Source of the DNA: JBCBGF01 sp039193455
Lineage (GTDB): Bacteria; Pseudomonadota; Alphaproteobacteria; Rhodobacterales; Rhodobacteraceae
Direction of reading: 5' to 3'
DNA: 64,000 nt
NCBI GenBank assembly: GCA_039193455.1
Contig: JBCCWO010000006.1
Coordinates: 107,287-171,286, forward strand
Positions 32,780 through 41,913 of the stretch are shown piece after piece (position 1 is the stretch's first letter; the number at the start of each line of letters is the position of its first letter). The notes under the pieces were generated by a model. The model searched no databases and had not been told where the DNA came from. It worked only from the letters and a program-made list of their open reading frames with translations. Both the position numbers and the translations under genes were made by a program.

Positions 32780-34177
32780 ATGAGTAAACTTGCCTGCTTC
32801 AAAACCTACGATGTCCGCGGGCGCGTGGACGACACGCTGGATGCCGATATCGCCTACCGGATTGGCCGTGCGACAGCAGAAGTTCTGTCGGTTTCCACGG
32901 TTGTCGTGGGCCAAGACATGCGCGCAAGTTCGCCCGATTTTCTGATGGCCGCAGCCGCGGGCGTGCGGGACACTGGCGCCAAGGTGTTCGACATTGGCCT
33001 GTGCGGCACGGAAGAGGTTTACTTCGCGACAGACCACCTTGGCGCCTGCGCAGGTATGATGGTCACGGCGTCGCATAATCCCATCGACTACAATGGCTTT
33101 AAGATCGTGGGCCGCGGCGCACGACCCTTGCCCGATTCTGACTTTCGCGAGATCGAGCGGCGCGCCGCCACGTGCGACTTTGCACCCGGCGCCACGGGCC
33201 CCGGCGCGCATGAGCATGCCAATCCCCGTGCGGCCTATGTCTCTCGGGTCTGTTCCTTTGTGGATGCAACGTCCATTGGCCCAATCCATCTGGTCGCCAA
33301 TGCAGGAAACGGGGCGGCGGGCCCGACCCTCGACGCGGTTGTCGAAGAACTCATCGCGCGCGGCGCCCGGATCAAGGTGACGCGCAAACACCATCACCCG
33401 GACCCGACCTTTCCCAACGGCATCCCAAACCCGCTCTTACCAGAAAACCAGCCCGCAACCTCGCGCGCCGTCTTCGATGCCCAGGCCGATCTGGGCGTTG
33501 CCTGGGACGGGGATTTCGACCGCTGTTTCTTCTTCGACGAGAACGGCCATTTCATCGCCGGTGAATTCGTCGTGGGCCTCTTGGCCGAGGCGATACTCGA
33601 GACAAGCCCCGGCGCGGGCATCGTCTATGATCCACGCGTTGTGTGGAACACCGAACGGATCGTCCAGGCCTGCGGGGGCCAGGCGATCAAATCGAAAACC
33701 GGCCATGTTCTGGTGAAAGACACGATGCGACGGTCCGGCGCGATCTATGGCGGCGAAATGTCGGCACATCACTACTTTCGCGACTTTATGTTCTGCGACA
33801 GCGGGATGATCCCCTGGGTCCTGCTGCTGGAACGCCTCTCAGCAAGTGGCCAAAGCCTGTCGACCCTGGTCGCCGACATGCGCACGCGCCATCCGTCTTC
33901 GGGCGAGATCAACTTTCGCGTGGGCAATGCCGGGGCGGTCATGGACCGGCTTGAAAGAAAGTACGAGGACACAGCGGTCGGGGTCGATCGCCTTGACGGG
34001 CTGAGCGTGGAGTTCGACGACTGGCGCTTCAACATTCGCGCGTCAAACACCGAGCCGCTGCTGCGCCTGAACGTGGAGACATTGGGAAATCCCGCCCTGT
34101 TGAAGAAACGCGTCAACGAGGTGGCCAAGGCGGTCTCGATCGCCGCGTTTTGGAATGAGTGGTCACGGGTTGCGTAA
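32780..34177 (+). CDS. algC: Phosphomannomutase/phosphoglucomutase AlgC-type
   Basis: Cytoplasmic phosphohexomutase of 465 residues that converts mannose-6-phosphate to mannose-1-phosphate for AlgA. The phosphoserine loop is TASHNP with S98, the metal-binding loop DGDFDR is at 243-248, the sugar-binding GEMSAHHYF comes later, and the phosphate-binding RASNTEP is near the C-terminus. The ATG at 32780 has AAGGAG ten bases upstream; a more upstream ATG in frame is unsupported. It is transcribed away from alg44 and completes the GDP-mannuronate pathway. Confidence 0.88.
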   Translation: MSKLACFKTYDVRGRVDDTLDADIAYRIGRATAEVLSVSTVVVGQDMRASSPDFLMAAAAGVRDTGAKVFDIGLCGTEEVYFATDHLGACAGMMVTASHNPIDYNGFKIVGRGARPLPDSDFREIERRAATCDFAPGATGPGAHEHANPRAAYVSRVCSFVDATSIGPIHLVANAGNGAAGPTLDAVVEELIARGARIKVTRKHHHPDPTFPNGIPNPLLPENQPATSRAVFDAQADLGVAWDGDFDRCFFFDENGHFIAGEFVVGLLAEAILETSPGAGIVYDPRVVWNTERIVQACGGQAIKSKTGHVLVKDTMRRSGAIYGGEMSAHHYFRDFMFCDSGMIPWVLLLERLSASGQSLSTLVADMRTRHPSSGEINFRVGNAGAVMDRLERKYEDTAVGVDRLDGLSVEFDDWRFNIRASNTEPLLRLNVETLGNPALLKKRVNEVAKAVSIAAFWNEWSRVA

Positions 34178-34686
34178 CGTGCCGCCCGCAGCATCGTTCA
34201 ATCAATTGTCATGAAGCAGTAGTCCAAGCGCGGTGCTAAGGTGCCATTCGCTCTCAACCAAATTGCCAGTTTCACTAAGAAATGCACTCCTGTCCAAAAG
34301 TCACTGTAGCCATAAGACTACACTGATGACATGAGACGTAGCCACGCGCACCCGCGTGACACCACTCCTTCGTTACAGTCCATGACCTCCGCAATGAGGC
34401 TTAGCGCCGGTCTATAGATCCTTTGAATTAGGTGACCTTGTCAAACTACTACACCTGCCATGGTGTCACCCAACGGATATGGGGTTGAACATTCTGCCAA
34501 GGATCACAATCCGCCACTGATCGCCCACCACAATTTGTTCGACGATCCGAATGCTCGGCAAGCTGACACAAATCAATTCTCCAAGTTTCGATAATCTCCT
34601 AAACATTCAAGGTAAGGTGTCTAGCCACCCATTACTGGGCCATTCTTGACGTCCAAGGCGCCGTTAAATATGGAGCTAGGTACCGG
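34178..34686. other. AT-richer non-coding stretch before tRNA-Gly
   Basis: About 500 bases with clearly lower GC than the surroundings and no ORF longer than a few tens of codons in any sensible context. It lies between algC and a tRNA-Gly that is followed by a partial copy of itself, so decayed mobile-element DNA is the likeliest content. No inverted-repeat ends or integrase remnants are recognisable. Confidence 0.5.
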
Positions 34687-34760
34687 GCGGGTATGGTGAA
34701 ATGGTATCATAAGAGCCTTCCAAGCTTAAGGTGCGGGTTCGATTCCCGCTACCCGCTCCA
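34687..34760 (+). tRNA. tRNA-Gly (anticodon TCC)
   Basis: 74 bases with encoded CCA. Acceptor GCGGGTA pairs with TACCCGC, the D-arm is GTGA/TCAT, the anticodon loop is CTTCCAA (TCC), and the T-arm is GCGGG-TTCGATT-CCCGC. The anticodon stem is weak (one G-T pair and an A-A mismatch), so the gene may be a divergent copy, possibly brought by an integrated element. Confidence 0.85.
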
Positions 34761-34851
34761 GAGTTTCGGCTCCGACATTCTGCCTGCAAATTTTGACGTG
34801 CGGTCGCGCTAAGCATCTGTGTAGAAATCGTTACTTATGATATACACACTT

Positions 34852-34897
34852 GCCTTCCAAGCTGATGAAGCGGGTTCGATTCCCGCCGCCCGCTCCA
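34852..34897 (+). repeat. 3' half of a tRNA-Gly gene (partial duplicate)
   Basis: 46 bases covering anticodon loop, T-arm, acceptor 3' strand and CCA, matching the intact tRNA-Gly (34715-34760) at 40 of 46 positions. The expected acceptor 5' strand GCGGGCG and a D-arm are absent upstream, so it is not a functional tRNA. The pattern resembles an attachment site left by integration into a tRNA gene. Confidence 0.7.
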
Positions 34898-35005
34898 AGG
34901 CCACCCACCGGAAAACCTCTATGCCCCTGCGGCATCGCGCGCGCCTGGCCTGCGCTTGCTCCGGTCATAGGTCGCGGCTATCTGTGTCAGAGGGAGGCGC
35001 GGCAT

Positions 35006-36799
35006 ATGGCAGAGCCCATCGTTCAACGCGGGGATGAGCGCGAAAAGTCAAAGCGTTTGGGGGCTTTGCGTTCTCTGGTGCCGTTTGTCCTGCCCTATCG
35101 CGTGACGCTTTTTGCGGCCCTTGTCGCTCTGGTCACAACCGCGGCTATCTCGCTGGTTTTGCCGCTTGCCGTGCGGCGCGTGGTCGATGGATTTGAAACC
35201 TCGGCGGCCGAGCTGCTTGACGGCTACTTTCTGGCCGCTCTGGGCATTGCGGGGCTGATGGCGGTTGGATCGGGGCTGCGATTTTATCTGGTCACCCGGC
35301 TGGGGGAACGCGTGGTTGCGGATATCCGGCGCGCCGTTTTTGACCGCATGATCGGGATGAGCCCGGCCTTCTATGAAAAGATCATGACGGGCGAAGTGCT
35401 GAGCCGGATCACCACCGATACAACGCTGCTTCTGGGCGTGATCGGATCGTCGATCTCGGTCGCGCTGCGCAATACGCTGATGCTGATCGGCGGATTGATC
35501 ATGCTGTTCTATTCCGCGCCCAAACTTGCTGCGCTGGTGCTGCTTATCGTTCCGGTTGTGATTGTCCCGATCATCGTTCTGGGGCGGCGGTTGCGGAAAC
35601 TTAGTGCGCAGACACAAGACCTGATTGCTGCGTCGTCAGGCAACGCGTCGGAGGCGCTGCTGTCGGTGCAGATCGTTCAGGCCTTCACCCATGAAAATGC
35701 CAGCCGCGGCACCTTTGCGGACATTACCGAGCGGTCTTTCTCGGCGACGAACCGGCGGATCCTGATGCGATCGCTGATGACGGTCATCGTGATCATGTTG
35801 ATCTTCTCGGGGATTGTCGGCGTTTTGTGGATCGGGGCCCGCGATGTGCGGGCCGATGTTATGACCGTCGGCGAACTGGTACAATTCGTCATCTACGCGA
35901 TCATCGTGGCGGGCGGAGCGGCAGCGTTGTCCGAGATCTGGGGCGAGTTGCAGCGGGCCGCGGGGGCCACGGAACGGCTGGTCGAGCTGCTGAACTCCGA
36001 AGATACGGTGAACGATCCCGCCAGCCCGGCGGTGCTTAGCGGGCCGGTCACCGGGCGGGTGACGTTTGAGAACGTAGGGTTTTCCTATCCGGGCCGCCCC
36101 GAAGTTGCGGCGTTGGAGAATGTAAGCTTTGAGATCGCTCCGGGTGAAACCGTGGCTCTGGTGGGTCCGTCCGGGGCGGGCAAAACGACGGTCTTACAGT
36201 TGCTGCTACGGTTTTACGACCCGGCGTCGGGCCGCGTGTGCCTCGATGGCCAGGACATCCGCGGGCTTGAGCGGGCGGCCTTCCGAAAAAGCCTGGCACT
36301 TGTCCCGCAGGACCCCGTGATCTTTGCAGCCTCGGCGCGCGAGAACATCCGGTTCGGGCGCCCGGGGGCCAGCGACGCCGAGGTTGAGGCCGCGGCACGG
36401 GCAGCGGCGGCGCATGACTTTCTGACCGCCCTGCCCGATGGCTATGAAAGTTTTGTGGGCGAGCGTGGTCTGATGCTTTCGGGCGGACAGAAGCAACGGG
36501 TGGCCATTGCGCGCGCGATTTTACGTGACGCACCGATCCTGCTGCTGGATGAGGCGACATCTGCGTTGGATGCCGAAAGTGAGCGCGCCGTTCAGGCGGC
36601 GTTTGAGCGCCTGACAGCCGAGCGGACGACGCTTGTCGTGGCCCACAGGCTTGCCACGGTGAAGAAGGCGGATCGCATTCTGGTCTTTGACAGCGGCCAG
36701 GTTGTGGCGATGGGAACCCATCAATCGCTGGTAAACGAGGATGGGCTTTATGCCCGCCTTGCACGGCTGCAATTCACGGAAGGCATGGCTGCCGAATAG
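35006..36799 (+). CDS. ABC exporter, fused membrane and ATPase domains (MsbA-like)
   Basis: Inner-membrane half-transporter of 597 residues that should work as a homodimer. Six membrane helices fill about residues 25-320 and the ATPase about 350-590: Walker A GPSGAGKTT at 387-395, signature LSGGQ at 491-495, and Walker B ILLLDEATSALD shortly after. It belongs to the exporter group that moves lipids, glycans or drugs. The ATG at 35006 has AGGGAGG upstream; the open frame extends back through the tRNA fragment, which cannot be coding. No partner gene is adjacent. Confidence 0.85.
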   Translation: MAEPIVQRGDEREKSKRLGALRSLVPFVLPYRVTLFAALVALVTTAAISLVLPLAVRRVVDGFETSAAELLDGYFLAALGIAGLMAVGSGLRFYLVTRLGERVVADIRRAVFDRMIGMSPAFYEKIMTGEVLSRITTDTTLLLGVIGSSISVALRNTLMLIGGLIMLFYSAPKLAALVLLIVPVVIVPIIVLGRRLRKLSAQTQDLIAASSGNASEALLSVQIVQAFTHENASRGTFADITERSFSATNRRILMRSLMTVIVIMLIFSGIVGVLWIGARDVRADVMTVGELVQFVIYAIIVAGGAAALSEIWGELQRAAGATERLVELLNSEDTVNDPASPAVLSGPVTGRVTFENVGFSYPGRPEVAALENVSFEIAPGETVALVGPSGAGKTTVLQLLLRFYDPASGRVCLDGQDIRGLERAAFRKSLALVPQDPVIFAASARENIRFGRPGASDAEVEAAARAAAAHDFLTALPDGYESFVGERGLMLSGGQKQRVAIARAILRDAPILLLDEATSALDAESERAVQAAFERLTAERTTLVVAHRLATVKKADRILVFDSGQVVAMGTHQSLVNEDGLYARLARLQFTEGMAAE

Positions 36800-37138
36800 G
36801 CCAACGCCAAAGGCGTTCCCGAAGGCACTGCGCTGCATCACAGAAGTGCCGCCCAAACTGTTGCGCACCCACACCTGTACTGATTCTTATGCGCAACAGG
36901 TTCCCGCCTCGTCACCGGGCGCAGATTGACCGTTTGGGGTCATGAGGTGTCCTGTGATGACAAGGCAGGCAAAAAAATGATCGGTTCCGTGAGCAGTCCG
37001 ACCGAAAACATAGCAGATCGCGATGTACGCACGCGTGCGCATAGCGCCCGGGCCAAAGGCGCGCCGCAGGCGCGCCCCACTTTTGCCACATATAAACGTT
37101 TCTTGGTTAGAGGGGCTGTTAAATGTGCGGAGGGCAAG
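36800..37138. other. Gap between ABC exporter and small membrane protein gene
   Basis: 339 bases. A short hairpin AACGCC-AAA-GGCGTT (36803-36817) follows the exporter stop. Otherwise nothing recognisable except the presumed promoter of the small gene downstream. Confidence 0.4.
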
Positions 37139-37351
37139 ATGCTAACCGGTCTATTGGGTACAGCAATGCTAATCGGAATGATCTCGGCGGGCCTGGCCTT
37201 TTCGGCGAGCGGCTCTTTCCTGGTCGCGCTGCTGGTCTATTCACTGACCGGCACATGCGTTTTGCTGGCGGCCATGCTCATCGCCGCTGTGCGCGACAGC
37301 CGCGAAGAGCGGCATGAAAAGCAGGCAAAAGCGGTGCGCGAGGCGGCCTAG
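37139..37351 (+). CDS. Small two-helix membrane protein, unknown function
   Basis: 70 residues beginning MLTGLLGTAMLIGMI, with two hydrophobic stretches (about 3-24 and 28-50) and a basic/acidic cytoplasmic tail (RDSREERHEKQAK). The ATG at 37139 has GGAGGG a few bases upstream, which supports this start over the longer open frame. I do not recognise the family. It stands alone between the exporter and the NTF2-like gene. Confidence 0.5.
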   Translation: MLTGLLGTAMLIGMISAGLAFSASGSFLVALLVYSLTGTCVLLAAMLIAAVRDSREERHEKQAKAVREAA

Positions 37352-37428
37352 GCCGCAGAGCGGGTCACGACATCGCAGCATGCGGATGTCACCCTTTCAG
37401 ATACGCAAACCGTGAGAGTCTGCGCGAC

Positions 37429-37908
37429 CTACCCCTCGATCGGCGGAAGCCAGGTGAGGGAGGAGTGATGCAGCGATATCAAAACACGCCCGTCGATCTT
37501 GTGATACGCAAAGGTGTAGTCCGCGCGGGTCGCATTCCCGTCGCTATCGATGAACGTGTAGTGGCCCATATCCTTGTAGCCCAGCCCCCCGGCTTTCAGT
37601 ATCGGACCTGCCGCGCTTTGAAACTCCACACGCGTCCAGCCGCGGTTTAGAAAGCCGTCGTCATTGGGGTAGTTCGGATCACCGCCGACAAAGTAAGACC
37701 GTGCCCCGGCCCTATCCAGGCGAATGACATCTGCCAGAGTCGGCTTGAACAAGAGCGGTTCGTCAGGCGCCCCGAAATCGTAAAGATCCAGAAGGTTCTC
37801 GACGTCTTTTTCCGTGACATACTTGGCCCAGGCCCGCTGCGCGGCCACTACCTCGGCCTTTGTCATCTGTTCAAAATCGCGCTCGATAATCGCCCCGTCC
37901 CCTCGCAT
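37429..37908 (-). CDS. NTF2-like (SnoaL-type) protein, unknown function
   Basis: 159 residues with the cone-like NTF2 pattern: a helical N-terminus (AEVVAAQRAWAKYVTEKD), then LLFKPTLADVIRL, SYFVGGDPNYPNDDGFLNRGW and a C-terminal strand pair ending in ISLHHSSLTWLP. Similar marine proteins are sometimes labelled phosphoribosyl-AMP cyclohydrolase, but no HisI metal motif is present. The ATG at 37908 is used; the frame extends 22 codons further without a better start. Confidence 0.6.
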   Translation of the reverse strand: MRGDGAIIERDFEQMTKAEVVAAQRAWAKYVTEKDVENLLDLYDFGAPDEPLLFKPTLADVIRLDRAGARSYFVGGDPNYPNDDGFLNRGWTRVEFQSAAGPILKAGGLGYKDMGHYTFIDSDGNATRADYTFAYHKIDGRVLISLHHSSLTWLPPIEG

Positions 37909-38385
37909 TTTCGTCTTTCCCCATGCCCTCCGCCGCGGTTTTGCGCTGCGGCGCCAACGGCGGAAGGATGACACTTTAGCACCACGAGTTTCAAGGTAGG
38001 CTCTTGTGCCGCGTCAATCGCGAGTGGACCGCGGTCTGGGCTTGGTTGGCGACCCGTTGCATGGCGGCGTAAGTGCTGATCCCTGATTCAGGAATCAGAT
38101 GAACCACGATCAAATGAAATCGGCTTAGGTTCAGCGAGCCGATCCGATCCGTTGTTCATTTTCGACCGAACGACCCGATGACCGTCAACGGGCTTCTAGG
38201 AACAAGCGCCCCTACTTAGCGGCCCGTCTGGTTAACGATCCACAATTTCTGGCAAGACTGCTTGAGACAGAGCGACCAATCACTGGTTGCTCGGCCATGT
38301 CGCTACGCCGGTCCACCTGAATTGCGTAAAATCGCACCCCGCGTGTAGAAATCTATAGAGCTGCCCGAACGAGTAGGAATTTGTT
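37909..38385. other. Non-coding gap with a small palindrome
   Basis: 477 bases between divergent genes. The only structure noted is CTGATTC-AG-GAATCAG at 38083-38098, a 7-bp-arm inverted repeat that could be an operator. No ORF, tRNA or element end is recognisable. Confidence 0.4.
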
Positions 38386-38742
38386 ATGCGTTTTCTTTTG
38401 ATACTCCTTCTGATTGGAGGGTTAGCCTCTGCCGGGCGCAATGGAGATGCCCGAACTCTGACAACGGAAGCGTTGGGCGAGGACGTCATCACGACAAAGC
38501 AGATGGGCAACGCGGCGGATATGCTGGTGACACGCGCCCGCTGTCAGGACGTGACCCGCGCCTTCGCGCAAGCCGCCCGACCGGACGCATCCAAACAGAC
38601 AAGGATGAGCAATGTGGCCTTCGTGACCTATGCGTTTGGCTACGCGCAGGGCCGCGGGCTGAGCTTCCCGGACGCGGTGGCGGAGTTGCTTGCATATTGC
38701 AGAGAATTCCCGGAGCGCCCGTTTGCGGGGTTCCCTGACTGA
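38386..38742 (+). CDS. Small exported protein, unknown function
   Basis: 118 residues with a hydrophobic N-terminus (MRFLLILLLIGGLASA) that looks like a signal peptide. The mature part is helical with two cysteines (near 53 and 104) that could form a disulfide, and a conserved-looking AFVTYAFGYAQGRGLSF segment. An AGGAA site precedes the ATG. I do not recognise a family with confidence. Confidence 0.55.
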   Translation: MRFLLILLLIGGLASAGRNGDARTLTTEALGEDVITTKQMGNAADMLVTRARCQDVTRAFAQAARPDASKQTRMSNVAFVTYAFGYAQGRGLSFPDAVAELLAYCREFPERPFAGFPD

Positions 38743-38896
38743 AGCCGGTTTGGACGCCCAATGGCGCGTGCTACCACTGAAATCGCGTTCGCGGCGCTGC
38801 GCGGTCCCGCCTTCGGAGTGCTGTACGGTCGCAACCGACAGACGCTCAAGAAACAAAATGGCCTGGTAGGGAAAGCACAGCGCGGGAATTGTGAAA

Positions 38897-38973
38897 TGGC
38901 GCGCTGGGGAGGATTCGAACCCCCGACCCCTTGATTCGTAGTCAAGTACTCTATCCAACTGAGCTACCAGCGC
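38897..38973 (-). tRNA. tRNA-Arg (anticodon ACG)
   Basis: 77 bases with encoded CCA on the minus strand. Acceptor GCGCTGG pairs with CCAGCGC, the D-arm begins GCTC, the anticodon loop is CTACGAA (ACG), and the T-arm is GGGGG-TTCGAAT-CCTCC. Confidence 0.95.
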
Positions 38974-39021
38974 GCGGACCATCGCGGCATACCGGGCCGC
39001 CTTGGCCAATGCAAGACCGAT

Positions 39022-40431
39022 TTACTCGGCCGCCGCGTCAAGTCCGGACACGGATTTCGGCAGGTCGATCCGGAACTCCGTCCCGCTCTCGTCCGAGCGT
39101 ACGAGGCTCAGCTCGCCGCCATGTCCGCGCACAAGCTCAGAGGCGATTGCCAGGCCCAGCCCGGTGCCGCCCTTCCGCGTGCCGCCCTGAAAGGCCCGAA
39201 ACAGGTTCTCGCGCGCTTTGGGCGGCAGGCCCGGGCCGGTATCGGCCACGCTGACCGACCAGCACGCCTCGCTTTCGGTGGCCGAAACCGTGATCTGGCC
39301 GGGCTGACCGGTGGCCGCGATCGCCTGGCGCGCGTTGCGCACAAGGTTCGATACAACACGGTGCAGCTGTTCGGGGTCGACGCGCACCACAAGGCCTGGG
39401 GGCAGGCCATCCACGAACTGAACCCCCTGCTCTTCGGCGGCCAGCATCTCGCCGTCGATCACATCCTGTACAATGCGTTCGAGCGGGACGCGGTCCAGCG
39501 CCGGAGGCGCCTCCTCGGCCTTGCCGAAGGCCAATGTCGTTTCGCACAAGCGCACCGCACGGCTGATCGAATCCGTCAGCTTCGGCGCCATGCGCTTGAC
39601 CTGCGGATCCTCGCTGTTTTCCAGCCGATCGCCGAAAAGCTGCGCCACCGTGAGGATGTTGCGCAGGTCGTGGCTGATCTTGGCCACGGCACCGCCCAGC
39701 TGGGCCAGCCGTTCTTTCTGGCGCAGCGAGCCGGTGAGGTCGGTTTGCAGCATTTGCAGCGCTTCCTCGGCATCGCGCAGCTCGCGCACGCCGGCGGTTG
39801 GCTGAATGATCCGCCGCGCATCCTCGGGCGCCGAGGCATAGCTTTGCATCGCCTCGACCACACCGCGGATCGGTTTGACCAAGAGGCTGCGCACGGCAAT
39901 GAACAAGAGCGTTGCGGTAAAGATCGAGATGACGGCAGACAGGATCAGAATACGAATACCGTAGTCAATCATCTCGGCCCGCAAGGGCCCGGTCGGCAGC
40001 GTCACTTCGATCAAAAGGCCCGCCTCGCGCACCGGGTTTCCGATCACGCGGATCACCCGTTCCTCGGTATCCGCCAACCGCATCATTGCGTCGCGGATCA
40101 ACTGGGCCGCGCCGGGATCGCGCAGATCGAAGGTGCCGTCCACCGGTCGCGGGATCGGCGACGACAGCATCAGCTGGCGCACCTCATTGCGGCGCAGGAC
40201 AACGTTGTAGACGCCCGCATTTTCCAAGAGCTCGGCTTCGAGCCCTTCGTCGATCATGTCGTCAGCTTCCAGCGCCAACGACGCAATTTGTGCCTTTTCA
40301 AGCCGTTGCAGCAAGTAGTCTTCCCGAAACCGCGCAATCGAGGGCACGAAAATCAAGATCTCGGCCAGCATGACGAAGATAATCGTCAGCATCAAAAACC
40401 GGCCAGAGAGAGAGTTCAGAAACATGCCCAA
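39022..40431 (-). CDS. Membrane sensor histidine kinase
   Basis: Inner-membrane kinase of 469 residues: helix at about 11-31, periplasmic sensor region to about 157, second helix at 158-180, HAMP-like linker, HisKA with KISHDLRNIL (H254), and HATPase with NLVRNARQAI, DTGPGLP and GTGLGLAIA. The start is either TTG at 40431, well spaced from AGGAAAGG, or ATG at 40425. No response-regulator gene is adjacent, so it is an orphan. It is 16 bases from the disulfide oxidoreductase gene upstream on the same strand. Signal unknown. Confidence 0.82.
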   Translation of the reverse strand: MGMFLNSLSGRFLMLTIIFVMLAEILIFVPSIARFREDYLLQRLEKAQIASLALEADDMIDEGLEAELLENAGVYNVVLRRNEVRQLMLSSPIPRPVDGTFDLRDPGAAQLIRDAMMRLADTEERVIRVIGNPVREAGLLIEVTLPTGPLRAEMIDYGIRILILSAVISIFTATLLFIAVRSLLVKPIRGVVEAMQSYASAPEDARRIIQPTAGVRELRDAEEALQMLQTDLTGSLRQKERLAQLGGAVAKISHDLRNILTVAQLFGDRLENSEDPQVKRMAPKLTDSISRAVRLCETTLAFGKAEEAPPALDRVPLERIVQDVIDGEMLAAEEQGVQFVDGLPPGLVVRVDPEQLHRVVSNLVRNARQAIAATGQPGQITVSATESEACWSVSVADTGPGLPPKARENLFRAFQGGTRKGGTGLGLAIASELVRGHGGELSLVRSDESGTEFRIDLPKSVSGLDAAAE

Positions 40432-40446
40432 GACTGGCGCCTTTCC

Positions 40447-41913
40447 TCACGGCAAATACCGCTGCACAAAGCCAACGACCCGTTTAACGGTCGGGTTATC
40501 AAACAGCCTGGGGGAGAAATAGGCCCCCGCGGCGCGCTTGTTAACCTCTCCAAGCGTCGGGTAAGGCGCGACCATATTGGCGACCGCGCTCATCTTCAAC
40601 TTGTTCGCGATGACCAGCGCCCAAACACCGATCAACTCACCCGCCTGCGGGCCGACGATAGAGGCACCGACGGGGCGGCCCTTGACGACCATCACCTTGA
40701 TCAGGCCGGTGGTCTTGCCCTCGGCAATCGCACGGTCGTTTTCGGCAAACTCGAACCGGGCGACTTCCAGACGCGCGCCGTATTCCTTCTTCGCCTGCGC
40801 CTCGGTCAGGCCCACCTGCGCCAGTTCCGGATCGGTATAGGTCGCCCAGGGGATGTGATCGGTGCGTGCCTTTGCAGGCAGACCAAACAGCATCGAGCGG
40901 ATGATGACGCCCGCGTGGTAGCCCGCGACATGGGTGAACTGTAGGCCACCTGCTACGTCACCGATGGCATAGACCCTGCGGTTCGAGGTGCGCAGCCCGG
41001 CGTCGACATCAATCGCCCGGTCGAACTTCACACCGGCCTTGTCCAGCCCAAGCGTGTCGATAATGGCTTTGCGTCCCACCGCCATCAGAACGTGGCTGCC
41101 CGAGAAACTGCGCCCGTCCTTCGTCTCGACCGTGATCACCCCGCCGGTCTCGCTGATCCGGTCTGCCAGGGCATCCTCGGCGATCTCCACGCCCTCGGCG
41201 CGCAGCTTGTCCAGCACGATGGCGGCCAGTTCGGGGTCATCCTTGCACATGGCCTTCATGCCCTCGATCACCGTGACCTTTGAGCCAAGGCGAATATGCG
41301 CCTGCGCCATCTCCATCCCGATGGGTCCGCCCCCGATCACCAACAGATGCTCGGGCCTTTCGCGCAGATCGAAGATGTTCTCATTGGTGTAATACGTGAC
41401 GTCCTCCAGCCCCGGGATCGGCGGGACAAAGGGCGAGGATCCGGTGGCGATCACAAACCGCCGGGCTTCGATGATGTTCGGACCCGCCTGTACCTCGGTC
41501 TCCGAGATAAAGCGGCCATACTCACGGATCACGTGAACGCCGAGGCCTTCGAACCGCTCCTGGCTGTCCACCGGGGCGATGGTTTCGATCACCTTGTGGA
41601 CGTGATCCTTGGCGGCGGAATAGCTGACCTCGGGCATCACCGGCGTCACGCCGTAGGGCTTGCCGGTCTGCATCGCATGGGCCTGCTTGCCCGCGGCGAT
41701 CAGGGCTTTGGAGGGGACGCAGCCAAAATTCAGGCAGTCTCCGCCCATCTTGTGCCCTTCGAGCAGGACAACCTTGGCGCCCATCTGCACCGCCCCTGCG
41801 GCAACTGACAGCCCGCCCGAGCCTGCGCCGATGATGCAGATGTCTGTCTTGATCCGTTCGGGCGCGGGGGTGGCGTCGGTCATATCGATCTTCGACTGTT
41901 CCATGGGGGTCAC
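40447..41913 (-). CDS. FAD-dependent pyridine-nucleotide disulfide oxidoreductase (mercuric-reductase-like)
   Basis: Cytoplasmic flavoenzyme of 488 residues. FAD-binding GAGSGG is at 29-34, the redox-active GGDCLNFGC at 58-65 gives the C60/C65 pair, an NAD-binding GGGPIGMEMA lies mid-protein, and the C-terminal dimerisation domain is present. It resembles the dihydrolipoamide dehydrogenase/mercuric reductase group but lacks the N-terminal metal-binding domain and C-terminal vicinal cysteines of MerA. The GTG at 41913 overlaps the TVP38 gene stop; ATG at 41904 is an alternative start. This gene pair is common in marine alphaproteobacteria; substrate unknown. Confidence 0.83.
   Translation of the reverse strand: MTPMEQSKIDMTDATPAPERIKTDICIIGAGSGGLSVAAGAVQMGAKVVLLEGHKMGGDCLNFGCVPSKALIAAGKQAHAMQTGKPYGVTPVMPEVSYSAAKDHVHKVIETIAPVDSQERFEGLGVHVIREYGRFISETEVQAGPNIIEARRFVIATGSSPFVPPIPGLEDVTYYTNENIFDLRERPEHLLVIGGGPIGMEMAQAHIRLGSKVTVIEGMKAMCKDDPELAAIVLDKLRAEGVEIAEDALADRISETGGVITVETKDGRSFSGSHVLMAVGRKAIIDTLGLDKAGVKFDRAIDVDAGLRTSNRRVYAIGDVAGGLQFTHVAGYHAGVIIRSMLFGLPAKARTDHIPWATYTDPELAQVGLTEAQAKKEYGARLEVARFEFAENDRAIAEGKTTGLIKVMVVKGRPVGASIVGPQAGELIGVWALVIANKLKMSAVANMVAPYPTLGEVNKRAAGAYFSPRLFDNPTVKRVVGFVQRYLP

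Noticed and set aside
34850..35005. Upstream extension of the ABC exporter reading frame
   Set aside because: It would translate the tRNA-Gly 3' half; the ATG at 35006 has a strong ribosome-binding site.
39121..40944. 607-codon open frame on the plus strand
   Set aside because: It is antisense to the sensor kinase and disulfide oxidoreductase genes, which have clear catalytic motifs.
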